DNA of 64,000 bases from Gammaproteobacteria bacterium (lineage in GTDB: Bacteria > Pseudomonadota > Gammaproteobacteria > Pseudomonadales > Pseudohongiellaceae), in NCBI GenBank assembly GCA_029245395.1, contig JAQWPL010000018.1:62001-126000 (forward strand), read 5' to 3'. Positions 47,268-57,211 of this stretch are shown piece by piece. A program made the translations under genes and the position numbers. How positions within the stretch are numbered: the stretch's first letter is position 1; each line of letters starts with the position of its first letter. The notes beneath the pieces were generated by a model that saw nothing but the letters and a program-made list of their open reading frames with translations, ran no database searches and was not told where the DNA came from.

Positions 47268-47846
47268 TCAGTGTAATGCAGGGGCCAACGGGAGGGAGCG
47301 AATAATAGCGGCTTCTATGTCCAACAAACTGGCTAACCTGGGGGATATACGCTCTTCGTCAAAATAATGCTCGGCAAGTTTTAGAAACAATTGGTAATGT
47401 CTTGATTCAGAATCGCTGATTGCCTGATAAAACTGTTTCAGCTTCCCTTTTGGTAATGCGTTGGCGATAAGCCTAAAGCGTTCAGCACCACGGGCTTCCA
47501 CGATACTGGCAATTAATAATCGATCAAGCATGTAAGCGTCCTTGCCCTGGTCCATAGCTTTATGAAGTCGATTAACGTATTCATCTTTACGATCAGAGGC
47601 AGGTACAAGCTTTTTTTCCAAAATAAGGCGTATGACATCCCGGTAATGACTGAGCTCTTCAACGGCAAGGTTGAGCATCTCACTGACCAATTCGGGTTTG
47701 TCAGGGTAGTGCGAAATCATGGATATGGCCATGCCGGAAGCTTTTTTCTCGCAGCTGGCATGATCGAGCAGAAAATTATTGAAATCGGCCATGACAGTGT
47801 CGAGCCAGGCCTGTGATGTTTTTTCAGTGAGTTTAAATTCAATCAT
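47268..47846 (-). CDS. miaE: tRNA-(2-methylthio-N6-isopentenyladenosine) hydroxylase
   Basis: Diiron monooxygenase that hydroxylates the isopentenyl group of ms2i6A37, the modification completed by MiaB earlier in this window. 192 residues, ferritin-like four-helix bundle; the iron ligands lie in DHASCEKKA, EELSHYRDVI (ExxH), EARGAERF and the late ESRHYQLFL (ExxH). Length is normal. It is 48 bp before the desaturase gene start region and on the same strand as desaturase and the RND operon, but probably separate. Confidence 0.93.
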   Translation of the reverse strand: MIEFKLTEKTSQAWLDTVMADFNNFLLDHASCEKKASGMAISMISHYPDKPELVSEMLNLAVEELSHYRDVIRLILEKKLVPASDRKDEYVNRLHKAMDQGKDAYMLDRLLIASIVEARGAERFRLIANALPKGKLKQFYQAISDSESRHYQLFLKLAEHYFDEERISPRLASLLDIEAAIIRSLPLAPALH

Positions 47847-47894
47847 GGGAATTTAGTGTATCAGGGCTACCAGCAGGTTGCCCTTAGACAAGGT

Positions 47895-49064
47895 TCAGAC
47901 TGACTGGTAGGGCAGTGAGGTAAAAGTATCCAGCAGGGCATGCCAGCTTTTTCGCTTGGCATTGAGTTCTATTTTTAATAATCGGTAACGTTGGCGTAGA
48001 TTTTCCAACTCCAGGTCATTCATACGCTCATGCCATTCAGCGGATATCTTCTTCGACCTGACCTGGTACCACTGCTGTTTTAGTTCAGACCAGTGATTTA
48101 GAGTGTCTACCAACTGTTGGTATTCAGCTTCCAGTTGTTTGCGCCAGTTGCCTGAATCAAACATTTTTTCGCATTTTTCCAGAGCCCTTTGGTATTGGAC
48201 TTCCATACGAGTCAATTCTTGCCGATAGGTCGAACATAATCGCAGGCTTCGGGCTAGTCCAATCCATGAGCAGAACCGAATAAACCATTTTGTCGGATCC
48301 CAGTGATACCACTTGATGCCGTTGCGGTAATCCCAGGCGAAGGTGTGATGGTAATTGTGGAAGCCCTCACCAAAGGTAAACAGTGAAATAATCCAGTTGT
48401 CTCTTGCGGTTTGATTTGGGTCGTAGTTGCGGCTACCCCAGATATGGGCAGCAGAATTTATCAGGTAGGTAAAATGCTGGCTCACTACCAGTCGCAGAAA
48501 ACCTGCCAGCAGCAAGCTGCCCCAGATATCGCCATGCAACCAACCCAGCAAGACTGGCAGGCCGATATTCATCAGCAGGAGCATTGCCAGATAATGTTTG
48601 CGCTGCCAGACAAGAATAGACTCACCAAGCAAGTCCTGGACATTGCTCAGATCTTCGCGGGTGCTTTCAAAATCCCGGATCATCCATCCGAAATGGGAAT
48701 ACCAGAAACCTTTGTTTGCTGAATAGGGGTCCTTGTCATCGTCGTCCACATAGAGATGATGCCTGCGGTGGTCAGAGGCCCAGGTAAGGCAATCATTCTG
48801 CAAAGCGCAGGCTCCACCAAGGGCATAAACAAATTTTAGTAGGGGATGTGCCTGGTAAGCTTTATGGGACCAGAGTCTGTGGTATCCCGCTGTGATGGAC
48901 ATTTCGCAAAAAACCAACAGGGCGAGGAAACAGAGCCATTCATACAAATCATAACCGTAAGTAAATCCGTACCATGGCACTACCGTGAAAGAAATTATTA
49001 TCGGAATGCCGAGTACTGAAAGGATTGCCCAGCGAATGGGAGGCTTGGAACTGACTGGCTGCAT
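47895..49064 (-). CDS. Fatty acyl desaturase (delta-9 type)
   Basis: Membrane diiron desaturase with the three histidine boxes HRLWSH, HRRHH and HNYHH and four hydrophobic segments, acting on acyl-CoA or phospholipid acyl chains. ATG 49064 gives 390 residues; the open frame reaches TTG 49205 but the extra 47 residues do not match the family, and neither start has a strong ribosome site. After the catalytic domain a C-terminal charged coiled-coil region (about 280-385, including ALEKCEKMFDSGN and ELENLRQRYRLL) is present, unusual in length but seen in some bacterial relatives. Confidence 0.9.
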   Translation of the reverse strand: MQPVSSKPPIRWAILSVLGIPIIISFTVVPWYGFTYGYDLYEWLCFLALLVFCEMSITAGYHRLWSHKAYQAHPLLKFVYALGGACALQNDCLTWASDHRRHHLYVDDDDKDPYSANKGFWYSHFGWMIRDFESTREDLSNVQDLLGESILVWQRKHYLAMLLLMNIGLPVLLGWLHGDIWGSLLLAGFLRLVVSQHFTYLINSAAHIWGSRNYDPNQTARDNWIISLFTFGEGFHNYHHTFAWDYRNGIKWYHWDPTKWFIRFCSWIGLARSLRLCSTYRQELTRMEVQYQRALEKCEKMFDSGNWRKQLEAEYQQLVDTLNHWSELKQQWYQVRSKKISAEWHERMNDLELENLRQRYRLLKIELNAKRKSWHALLDTFTSLPYQSV

Positions 49065-49281
49065 TTCTGGTTGTCTATTACTTCTTGGCCCGGTTTCGAT
49101 AAAAGTATCATATCTGCTTTCGGTGAGTAAACCGGCGTACCTCACAAATTCCACTTTGATTGATGAAACCAGAGGGGAAACTGTTAGTTCTTGGCGAAGT
49201 AGCAATTTCTAACAGGCTATGAAATAGTAAGACAGATTGGTGAGAATTAATAAAGGCACGAAGTGAAAGGGCTGATTAACT

Positions 49282-49515
49282 ATGGGTAATGAAAATGACA
49301 GCCAGGTAGAAGTGCTGGACGACCTGCAAACACGTCTGGCTTTCCAGGACCAGGCTATCAATGATCTAAATGATGTTATTGCTGATCAGCAGAAACAAAT
49401 TTCCCTTCTGCAGGACCAACTAAAACTGTTGCATGACAGACTAGGTGATTTGTCAGAGTCTGTAGAATCCAGTCATGACAATAGCAAACAGGATGAGAAA
49501 CCACCGCACTATTAA
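49282..49515 (+). CDS. slyX: SlyX family protein
   Basis: 77-residue coiled-coil protein; helix runs LDDLQTRLAFQDQAINDLNDVI and KQISLLQDQLKLLHDRLGDL, and the C-terminus ends with KPPHY as in SlyX proteins. Function unknown; E. coli slyX lies next to slyD. Divergent from the desaturase gene and convergent with the cold-shock gene. Confidence 0.88.
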   Translation: MGNENDSQVEVLDDLQTRLAFQDQAINDLNDVIADQQKQISLLQDQLKLLHDRLGDLSESVESSHDNSKQDEKPPHY

Positions 49516-49594
49516 TTACGTGAATAATTAAGTGCTTAAGTAGTGATCTTTTATTGTCCTATTTTAATTGCAGGTTTAATTGCAGGGCTATGAG

Positions 49595-50023
49595 TCAGCT
49601 TTTGACGGCGGATACATCTTCAGCTTGCAAACCCTTGGATCCCTCGGTCACAGTGAACTCAACCCGTTGACCTTCACGCAGGATTTTGTGCCCCTTATCC
49701 ATGATGGATCGGAAATGGACAAAGATATCCTCTCCATTGTCTCGGGTGATAAAACCAAAACCTTTGTTGGAACTGAACCACTTGACGCTGCCTGTTTCTT
49801 TGACGCCCTTGTTGATGGGCTTACCCTTTTTTCGAGGGGGTTCTTTTTCAGTGTTTATGCCTTCAGCTGAACTCACCCAAAAACTTGTCAAACAACCACT
49901 GACCAGGGCTGTGACAAAAATCGCCAGAACTACAGGAAAAATAGAGTAAAGGTCAATGAAAAAAGCAATAGCAGCCAGCAATATCGCTACTATTAGGGAA
50001 GCAATAAATATTTTAATGTTCAT
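49595..50023 (-). CDS. Membrane-anchored cold-shock-domain protein
   Basis: 142 residues. Two hydrophobic segments (about 5-25 and 28-50, within [19 protein letters not shown] and [19 protein letters not shown]) lead through a basic linker ([13 protein letters not shown]) to a complete cold-shock domain: [15 protein letters not shown] (RNP1 KGFGFI), GEDIFVHF (RNP2) and a closing [17 protein letters not shown]. Cold-shock domains bind single-stranded nucleic acid and normally are soluble 70-residue proteins; fusion to a membrane anchor would place it at the inner face of the cytoplasmic membrane. Convergent with slyX. Confidence 0.9.
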   Translation of the reverse strand: MNIKIFIASLIVAILLAAIAFFIDLYSIFPVVLAIFVTALVSGCLTSFWVSSAEGINTEKEPPRKKGKPINKGVKETGSVKWFSSNKGFGFITRDNGEDIFVHFRSIMDKGHKILREGQRVEFTVTEGSKGLQAEDVSAVKS

Positions 50024-50189
50024 GATTAGCTCAATTGGAAATAGAGTATATTTTATTATTAATTATTTCTTGTTCCATGCTTGCAGCACCCGAATAGACA
50101 AGACGTGCCAGCAAGCCCGTGATGGTATCACTTTCAGATATGAATTTTAAAGGGGCGAAAGGAATGTGAAGGTGAAGAAGGCTAAAGAA

Positions 50190-50993
50190 CTACAAAGGCA
50201 ATGGAATGCCGTTAACCCGGACTTCCCTTTTTAAACTTTCATCTTCGAAATCACGCTCGGGAATATCACAATCTTCGAGAATGTTATTGACCCGGCTCCG
50301 ATCTCTGATAAACAAATCAAGGTCGTATTTTGTGGATACATCCCGCCAGGCAGCTGCGTATTCGCAATGAAAATCTTCTTCAGGTGGGCGCCAACTGCCA
50401 ATACCACGGTCGCGCTTTTTGCGGTTGATATCCCGGCTGACTGGGATCAGGTTCAGCGGGTCATTGGCAAATTGCATGCGTTTTTGATCATCCCACTGGT
50501 AACCATTTGCGGCATTGGCATATGACAAGGGAATTATGTGATCAATTTCCAGTCGGGCGGCACGTACAAACTCTTCTCCCGTATAGGGATCTGTCCATTT
50601 TCCTTCCCGTATTTCGCAATTGCGGGGGTTGGTCCAGCTGACGGGAACTACACTGGTGGCTTCAAGTATCTGAATACGCACCGTCTGGCACTGGCTGACC
50701 ATCATCCAGTGAGGCCAGTCGTCTTTATTATAGAAATCTTCTTGATCCCGGGTATTAATGCTGGTTTTGAGGCGGGTGGAAAAGCTATAACGGGATGGCG
50801 CTTGCCGACAAGCCTGCTGATGACAATGATATTCACCATAGTAATCATAATGACCACCATTTAGATCAATATTTTTTTCCAGATGGGCAAGGGCTGTTAA
50901 AGGGCTCAGGCACAGGGTAAGCAGAGAAAGCCGTTTAAGCTGGGTAAATAAGCTCAGTGCTGCTGATGTAAAATTCGGCTTCAGATTGGTCAT
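50190..50993 (-). CDS. Exported HNH endonuclease (YHYH-containing)
   Basis: 267-residue protein with a signal peptide (cleavage near TALAHLEK, about 36). A YHYH-like segment, GGHYDYYGEYHCHQQAC, follows. The nuclease core is EIDHIIPLSYANAANGYQWDD with NDPLNLIPVSRDINRKKRDRG, an HNH/DUF1524-like signature (DH, N-L and N-K residues). A C-terminal stretch LFIRDRSRVNNILEDC is consistent with secreted nucleases. Likely a periplasmic or secreted DNase used in nutrient scavenging or competitor defence (inference). Confidence 0.82.
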   Translation of the reverse strand: MTNLKPNFTSAALSLFTQLKRLSLLTLCLSPLTALAHLEKNIDLNGGHYDYYGEYHCHQQACRQAPSRYSFSTRLKTSINTRDQEDFYNKDDWPHWMMVSQCQTVRIQILEATSVVPVSWTNPRNCEIREGKWTDPYTGEEFVRAARLEIDHIIPLSYANAANGYQWDDQKRMQFANDPLNLIPVSRDINRKKRDRGIGSWRPPEEDFHCEYAAAWRDVSTKYDLDLFIRDRSRVNNILEDCDIPERDFEDESLKREVRVNGIPLPL

Positions 50994-51072
50994 AATCTTC
51001 TCCCGTAACCGGCCTTTATATTAGACATTTATCGAGGGCAACTCGTTGATAAAACTGGAAATATTCAGAGTT

Positions 51073-53865
51073 TTACTTGTCTTCTGCCTGCTCGAGTTTA
51101 CTTATTTGATTCTGTAACTGAATCAAGGTTGATTCAGCATTAGACAGTTTTTCCCTTTCCTTCGCAACAACCTCGTTTGGCGCATTATCCACAAATTTGG
51201 CATTGCCTAATTTGCCGGAAAGTCTGCCTATTTCTTTCTTCAGCTTATCCTGTTCTTTGCCAAGCCTGTCCAATTCAACGGATATATCGATCAGACCGGC
51301 CATAGGGACAAGAACTTCCATCTCTCCAATTACCTGCATGGCCGCTAGTGGAGCAGCCTCAGAATCTTCCAGCCAGGTAACTGATTCCAGTTTTGCTAGA
51401 GTGACCAGAAACTGTGCATTGCTGCCCAGAAACTGTTTGTCCTGTTCACTACCGTTGGTAAGCAATACATTGATCTTGGTTGCTGGAGAAATATTCAATT
51501 CTCCGCGGATATTTCGTACGGCGATAATAACGCCTTTAATCCATTCGATTTCCTTATCCACATTTGCATCAATACTGTCTTCGTCAATCTCCGGGTAAGG
51601 CTGCAGCATGATAGTGTCGCCTTCAATACCAAGTTGAGGCGCGGCCTTTTGCCAGATTTCTTCGGTGATAAACGGCATCAATGGATGCAACATGCGCAGA
51701 CTTTGCTCCAGGATATCCAGCAGGGTGAAGCGGGTAGCATTTTTTTGTTCAGCGGTTGCTGATTCATCCCAAAGAGCAGGCTTTGAAAGTTCCAGATACC
51801 AGTCGCAGTATTCATTCCAGAAAAAATCATAAATGGCCTGGGAGACCAGGTCGAAACGGTAGATGGCAACGGCCTCATCAACTTTTTTCAGCGTGTCTTG
51901 CAGGCGTGATCGAATCCAGATATCGGCCCGTGAAAAGTCATAATTGCTGGATGGGCGTGAAACTGTTTCATCTTCAGTATTCATGAAGACATAGCGGGCG
52001 GCATTCCAGATTTTATTACAGAAATTCCGATAGCCTTCTATGCGCCCCATATCGAAATTAATGTCACGGCCCGTGGATGCCAATGAATAAAAAGTATATC
52101 GCAGGGCATCAGTGCCAAATGCGGGAATGCCGTCAGGAAATTGTTTGCGAGTGGACTGCTCAATTTTAACAGCCTGCTCAGGTTGCATCATGTTGGTGGT
52201 TCGCTGACTGACCAGGCTTTCCAGATCGATGCCGTCTATCAGATCAATAGGATCCAGGATATTTCCTTTGGATTTGGACATTTTCTGGCCTTCACCGTCC
52301 CTGATCACGCCATGGATGTAGACTTTTTTGAAGGGAATCTCATCCGTGAATTTGAGCGTCATCATGATCATTCTGGCTACCCAGAAAAAGATGATGTCAA
52401 AGGCAGTTACCAGGACGTTCGTGGGATGGAAAGTTTTCAGTTCCTGGGTGTCATCAGGCCAGCCCAGTGTGGAAAAGGTCCATAACGCCGATGAGAACCA
52501 GGTATCAAGAACATCTTCATCCTGCTTCAAAACCAGGTCGGCAGTCAGTGCGTATTTTTCCCTGACATGAGCCTCACTTTTTCCTACATAAATTGCCCCG
52601 TCTTCATCGAACCAGGCAGGGATGCGATGCCCCCACCAGAGCTGTCGACTGATACACCAGTCTTGCAGATCACGCATCCAGGCAAAATAAGTGTTCTCCC
52701 AGTTTTTTGGTACAAATTCGATATCACCATTTTCCACCGCTTCGATGGCGGGTTTGGCCAGGCTTTCCACGGCGACATACCACTGATTTGTAAGGTAGGG
52801 CTCGATGACCACGCCACTGCGATCACCACGGGGGACTTTTAATCTGTGGTCCTCGATTTTTTCCAGCAGACCGGCAGCCTCTATGTCCGCAACAATTTGC
52901 TTTCGAGCCTCAAAGCGGTCCATGCCGCGATACGCTTCAGGGGCTTTGTCATTGATGGCGGCGTCCACAGTAAGGATGTTGATTATCTCCAGGCTATGGC
53001 GTTTGCCCACTTCGTAATCATTGAAATCGTGTGCCGGGGTAATTTTTACGCATCCTGTACCAAATTCAGGATCCACATAGTCATCGGCAATGACGGGGAT
53101 CTCCCGGTCACATAAGGGGAGTTGGACAGTAAGGCCAATCAGATTTTTAAAGCGTTCATCCTCTGGATGTACGGCCAGTGCACTATCGCCCAGCATGGTT
53201 TCCGGCCGGGTAGTGGCAATGGTGACATGGTCCTTACCATCAGCTGTAGTTTGACCGTCACTCAGCGGGTAACGGAAATACCAGAAGTAGCCGTTTTCTT
53301 CTTCAGAGATAACTTCGAGGTCAGAAATGGCCGTGTGCAGTTTCGGATCCCAGTTGACCAGTCGGTTGCCACGATAAATGATGCCTTCGTCATATAAGCG
53401 GATAAATACTTCTTCAACTGCAAGAGATAGACCTTCGTCCATGGTGAATCGCTCTCGCGACCAGTCGATAGAAGAGCCCAGGCGTCTGAGTTGGCGGGTA
53501 ATATTGCCACCGGATTCAGCCTTCCAATCCCAGACCTTTTCCACGAATTTTTCCCTGCCCAGGTCATGCCGTGTCTTGTTTTCGGCCTGAAGCTGCCTTT
53601 CGACAACCATCTGTGTGGCGATACCCGCATGATCTGTGCCGACCTGCCAGAGGGTATTACAACCCTTCATGCGGTGGTAACGGATTAGAGCGTCCATGAT
53701 GGAATTGTTGAAACCATGGCCCATATGCAGGCTGCCGGTTATATTCGGTGGAGGAATAGCAATACTGTATGGCGTGCCTTCACCACCAGGGGCAAAGTAG
53801 CTTTTTTCTTCCCAGGTGTTGTACCAGGTTTGCTCTATCTCATGGGGTTGGTAGGTTTTATCCAT
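51073..53865 (-). CDS. valS: Valyl-tRNA synthetase
   Basis: Class I synthetase for tRNA-Val. The HIGH-type motif is HMGH ([15 protein letters not shown]) and KMSKS occurs in [14 protein letters not shown]; the CP1 editing domain contains [10 protein letters not shown]; a C-terminal coiled coil ends the protein ([18 protein letters not shown]). ATG 53865 ([11 protein letters not shown]) is preferred, giving 930 residues: the upstream ATG at 53907 coincides with a perfect TATAAT -10 box on this strand, so it probably lies in the promoter. It leads the valS-holC-pepA series. Confidence 0.97.
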   Translation of the reverse strand: MDKTYQPHEIEQTWYNTWEEKSYFAPGGEGTPYSIAIPPPNITGSLHMGHGFNNSIMDALIRYHRMKGCNTLWQVGTDHAGIATQMVVERQLQAENKTRHDLGREKFVEKVWDWKAESGGNITRQLRRLGSSIDWSRERFTMDEGLSLAVEEVFIRLYDEGIIYRGNRLVNWDPKLHTAISDLEVISEEENGYFWYFRYPLSDGQTTADGKDHVTIATTRPETMLGDSALAVHPEDERFKNLIGLTVQLPLCDREIPVIADDYVDPEFGTGCVKITPAHDFNDYEVGKRHSLEIINILTVDAAINDKAPEAYRGMDRFEARKQIVADIEAAGLLEKIEDHRLKVPRGDRSGVVIEPYLTNQWYVAVESLAKPAIEAVENGDIEFVPKNWENTYFAWMRDLQDWCISRQLWWGHRIPAWFDEDGAIYVGKSEAHVREKYALTADLVLKQDEDVLDTWFSSALWTFSTLGWPDDTQELKTFHPTNVLVTAFDIIFFWVARMIMMTLKFTDEIPFKKVYIHGVIRDGEGQKMSKSKGNILDPIDLIDGIDLESLVSQRTTNMMQPEQAVKIEQSTRKQFPDGIPAFGTDALRYTFYSLASTGRDINFDMGRIEGYRNFCNKIWNAARYVFMNTEDETVSRPSSNYDFSRADIWIRSRLQDTLKKVDEAVAIYRFDLVSQAIYDFFWNEYCDWYLELSKPALWDESATAEQKNATRFTLLDILEQSLRMLHPLMPFITEEIWQKAAPQLGIEGDTIMLQPYPEIDEDSIDANVDKEIEWIKGVIIAVRNIRGELNISPATKINVLLTNGSEQDKQFLGSNAQFLVTLAKLESVTWLEDSEAAPLAAMQVIGEMEVLVPMAGLIDISVELDRLGKEQDKLKKEIGRLSGKLGNAKFVDNAPNEVVAKEREKLSNAESTLIQLQNQISKLEQAEDK

Positions 53866-53905
53866 TACTACGTTTGACACTATCTGCGACTCAGGAAAGC
53901 CGCGC

Positions 53906-53935
53906 ATTATAGCCTGTCCTGAGACGTTCTCCTAA
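53906..53935 (-). promoter_or_regulatory. Probable sigma-70 promoter of valS
   Basis: Read on the minus strand a perfect TATAAT (53906-53911) stands 18 bp after a weak -35 (TTAGGA, 53930-53935), predicting transcription start near 53899 and a 34-base leader to ATG 53865. Confidence 0.55.
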
Positions 53936-54044
53936 GCTGATTAAATAGTTGAAGAGTAAGGCGAACACACTCCCAAGGCGAGAGTGCGCAATGAGCTGGT
54001 TTGTTAGACTTGAACCAGAAAAGAGCAAAGAAGTATGAGCAGTA

Positions 54045-54488
54045 CTAGAGCTCGTGATGCTTTAATTCGAATCCTTTGTCCTTGTAGGTATTCCAGTGTT
54101 CGCGAAGTTTGTTTTTGGCCTCTTCGGCATTGGGAACGATTTCAGCAATACGGGAGAAGTTTTCAAGAAATCCGGGGATGTCTGAACTTAGATTAATCAG
54201 TAAATCTGAACGCTCAGCAAAATTGTCGCCAAAACCGATGAACACCGGGATATCTTCATCATCATTTAATTCCTCGTCGATACCGAGAATGGCATGAGGG
54301 ATGAAGCATTCCGGCTTGAAGCTCCAGAGCAGGTCATCAATGTCCTGGGCAGCTTGTTCGTTTTCTGCATGGATATATATTTTCAAGCCCTGGTTCATGA
54401 CCTTTTCGGTCAGGCGGCAGGCAAAATACATCCTGTCGCTTTGCTCCTGCTGTTTGAGAATATAAAAATCGACCTGGGTCATGGGCAT
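54045..54488 (-). CDS. holC: DNA polymerase III chi subunit
   Basis: 147-residue chi subunit of the clamp-loader complex, which contacts SSB. The N-terminus MTQVDFYIL is diagnostic, with segments FACRLTEKVMNQGLKIYIHAEN and LLWSFKPECFIPHAI typical of the family; the C-terminal part (YKDKGFELKHHEL) completes the fold. It lies between valS and pepA as in most gammaproteobacteria, with an 8-bp gap from pepA. Confidence 0.93.
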   Translation of the reverse strand: MPMTQVDFYILKQQEQSDRMYFACRLTEKVMNQGLKIYIHAENEQAAQDIDDLLWSFKPECFIPHAILGIDEELNDDEDIPVFIGFGDNFAERSDLLINLSSDIPGFLENFSRIAEIVPNAEEAKNKLREHWNTYKDKGFELKHHEL

Positions 54489-54496
54489 TCAAATCA

Positions 54497-55978
54497 TTAG
54501 TTATTTAACAGGTATTCCATGAGTAAAGGCACCGGCCTTCCTGTAGCCCCTTTGGCCTTGCCCTGGAGCCAGGCGGTTCCCGCGATATCAAGATGTGCCC
54601 AAGGGTAGTTCCCGGTAAAGCGCGACAGGAAGCAAGCGGCTGTAATTGTACCGGCCTTGGCCCCACCTATGTTGGCTATGTCGGCAAAATTACTGTCGAG
54701 CTGTTTCTGGTAATCCTCTGATATCGGCAGGCGCCAGCAAGGATCATTCACGTCCTGGCTGTGCTGGAAAAGCTTTTCTGCAAGAGTATCATTGTTGCTC
54801 AACAGGCCAGTATTCACACCTCCCAGAGCGACCACACAGGCTCCTGTGAGCGTGGCAATATCAATTACTGACTTGGGTTTGAAGCGCTCCACATAAGTCA
54901 GCGCATCGCATAAGACCAACCGACCTTCGGCATCTGTGTTAAGGACTTCGATAGTTAGACCGGCCATGCTGGTAACCACATCGCCCGGTTTGGTGGCCCG
55001 GCCGCTGGGCATATTTTCGGCGCTGGCAATGACGCCAATGACATTGATTTTGGGTTTTAGTGCGCATAACGCTGTCATGGTTCCCAGCACACTGGCTGCA
55101 CCACACATATCAAATTTCATTTCATCCATGCTGCCACCGGGCTTTAGGCTGATTCCGCCAGTATCAAAGGTGATGCCTTTGCCGACAATGACATTAGGCC
55201 GCGCTTTGTCGGTGCTGCCTTTATATTCCATGACCACCAGTTTGGATTCTTCATCGCTACCGTAGCCAACTGATAACAGTGATCCCATACCAAGACGGCG
55301 CATCTGTGCTTCACCCAGCACACGGGTTTTTAATGCCTTGTTACGTTTGGCTAATGCCTGAGCCTGTTCACCGAAATAGGAGGGTGTGCAGAAATTGGCT
55401 GGTAGATTGCCCAATTCACGGGCGACTGCCATGCCTTTGCCGACAGCACTGCCTATGTCGATGCCTTTCTTAACAGCACTACGTTGAGTCTTGTCAGCTA
55501 GATAGAGATCTACTTTCTTCAGCGTTGGCTTCTTGCCTTTTTTGGATTTGGTGAAGTTGTAGCGGTATACACTGTTTTCAAATGACTGGGCAAGAATTTG
55601 ACCTAGTTTGTCTGCAGGTGTGTCAATGACAGATAGGGAAGGGAGTGTCACCAGAGCATCGATAAGTGAATATTTGTTTAAAACCTGGGCAGTGATGTCC
55701 AGGACATTCGCGAAGTGTTTCCTGTTCAGGGCGGATTTCTTCCCAAGCCCAATCAGCAATATTCGTTTGGCACGTATACCCACGGGATTATGCACGATGA
55801 TATGTTGGCCTGATGCGCCAGTGATGTCTCCGGCATCAAGGATCTTGCTTAATTGTTTCTTCAAAAGTTTGTCGACCTGGGCTGTGACCTCAGGGAGTGC
55901 CTTGTTCTGGAATACGCCCAGCACCATGCAGGATGTGGTTGTATTTTGCAGTGGGGCCGTCTTGATTGTGAAGTTCAT
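54497..55978 (-). CDS. pepA: Leucyl aminopeptidase (cytosol aminopeptidase)
   Basis: M17 metallo-aminopeptidase releasing N-terminal residues from peptides; E. coli PepA also serves in Xer recombination. 493 residues, standard. The family signature NTDAEGRLVLCDAL is present, with metal ligands in VGKGITFDTGGISLKPGGSMDEMKFDMCG. It is transcribed with holC and is divergent from lptF, the widely conserved arrangement. Confidence 0.96.
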   Translation of the reverse strand: MNFTIKTAPLQNTTTSCMVLGVFQNKALPEVTAQVDKLLKKQLSKILDAGDITGASGQHIIVHNPVGIRAKRILLIGLGKKSALNRKHFANVLDITAQVLNKYSLIDALVTLPSLSVIDTPADKLGQILAQSFENSVYRYNFTKSKKGKKPTLKKVDLYLADKTQRSAVKKGIDIGSAVGKGMAVARELGNLPANFCTPSYFGEQAQALAKRNKALKTRVLGEAQMRRLGMGSLLSVGYGSDEESKLVVMEYKGSTDKARPNVIVGKGITFDTGGISLKPGGSMDEMKFDMCGAASVLGTMTALCALKPKINVIGVIASAENMPSGRATKPGDVVTSMAGLTIEVLNTDAEGRLVLCDALTYVERFKPKSVIDIATLTGACVVALGGVNTGLLSNNDTLAEKLFQHSQDVNDPCWRLPISEDYQKQLDSNFADIANIGGAKAGTITAACFLSRFTGNYPWAHLDIAGTAWLQGKAKGATGRPVPLLMEYLLNN

Positions 55979-56143
55979 GGTGACTTAATTCCTTTGCAGA
56001 CAATTTTCAGAGTTTGAAGTGAGGGCAAATACTACTCTGGCGACCGCTTTATATCAAAGGATGAAAATTCACAGGCAGGCATCTGAATGATTGAGACTAC
56101 CGCAGAGATGCATCATACTTAATCAGAGGCGCCCTATAATTCA

Positions 56144-57211
56144 ATGATGATTATATCCCGTTACCTGACGAAACAGATTTTGCAGGTTACAGCTGCCACA
56201 ACTTTCATCTTACTGGCCGTTGTGGTCCTTGGCCGATTTCTGAAATACCTGGCCCAGGCGTCCCAGGGCGAAATTGATCCTGCGGTACTTGCTTTGTTGA
56301 TGTCTTACCGGATTCCGGAATTCATTCAGTTGATTTTGCCCCTGGCCTTGTTGCTGAGCATACTGCTTGCCTATGGCAGGATGTACGCTGAAAACGAGAT
56401 GACCGTACTATCCGCCTGCGGGCTCAGCACACGCCGCTTGCTGGGTATTACCCTGATTTCTTCTACCCTGGTTGCTGTCACAGTTGGACTGTTCAGTTTC
56501 ACACTGACCCCATGGGGGTTGGTAAACACAGCCGGATTGCTGGAAGCACAAAAGGAACTGAATGAATTTGATGTGATGGTACCCGGTTTATTTCAGAATA
56601 TTTCACAGGGTGAGCGCACCACCTACACTGAAGAAATTATTAACGATGAAATGCAAAATGTTTTCATGTATGAAAGTGATTCCGGGCAGGTGACTGTTGC
56701 CAACACAGCGGTGCCGTCTGAAGATGAAGAAGGAAGACGCTTTGTGCTTTTTTCCGAGGGCTCAGTTTCTGAAAGTGAAATAGGTGTAGTAGGTAATGAA
56801 GGATTTTTGCTAACTCAGTTCTCAGAAATGGGTGTAAGGATCCCTAACCGTGAAATAAGTATAGATGTGACTGTTGAAGAAAAAGCCATGGCCACAGCTG
56901 CCTTGTGGCAATCGGATGAATCTGCACATGCAGCCGAACTGCAATGGCGCATCTCCCTGGTTCTGTTAATACCGGTATTGACGCTGATGGCAGTGCCCCT
57001 GAGTCGTGTAAGCCCCAGGCAGGGCAGGTTTGCGAAAATTGTGCCAGCGGTGTTTCTGTATATTTTGTATTTTGGTTTGCTGCTTGTCAGCCGCGACATG
57101 ACAGCAGCTGGAGATCTCCCTTTGTTCATTGGCTTGTGGTGGGTGCATGGTGTGTTTTTGCTGCTTGGATGGCTGCTGTTTACTGACAGAGTGCCGGGTT
57201 TTAGCCAATGA
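56144..57211 (+). CDS. lptF: LPS export permease LptF
   Basis: Inner-membrane subunit of the LptB2FG ABC transporter, which lifts lipopolysaccharide from the inner membrane to the Lpt bridge. 355 residues with six membrane segments around a periplasmic beta-jellyroll (about 130-240). The N-terminal IISRYLTKQILQVTAATTFILLAVV and LPLALLLSILLAYGRMYAENEMTVLSACG segments are characteristic. The stop overlaps the ATG of lptG by 4 bp. LptE at the other end of the window is part of the same pathway. Confidence 0.96.
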   Translation: MMIISRYLTKQILQVTAATTFILLAVVVLGRFLKYLAQASQGEIDPAVLALLMSYRIPEFIQLILPLALLLSILLAYGRMYAENEMTVLSACGLSTRRLLGITLISSTLVAVTVGLFSFTLTPWGLVNTAGLLEAQKELNEFDVMVPGLFQNISQGERTTYTEEIINDEMQNVFMYESDSGQVTVANTAVPSEDEEGRRFVLFSEGSVSESEIGVVGNEGFLLTQFSEMGVRIPNREISIDVTVEEKAMATAALWQSDESAHAAELQWRISLVLLIPVLTLMAVPLSRVSPRQGRFAKIVPAVFLYILYFGLLLVSRDMTAAGDLPLFIGLWWVHGVFLLLGWLLFTDRVPGFSQ

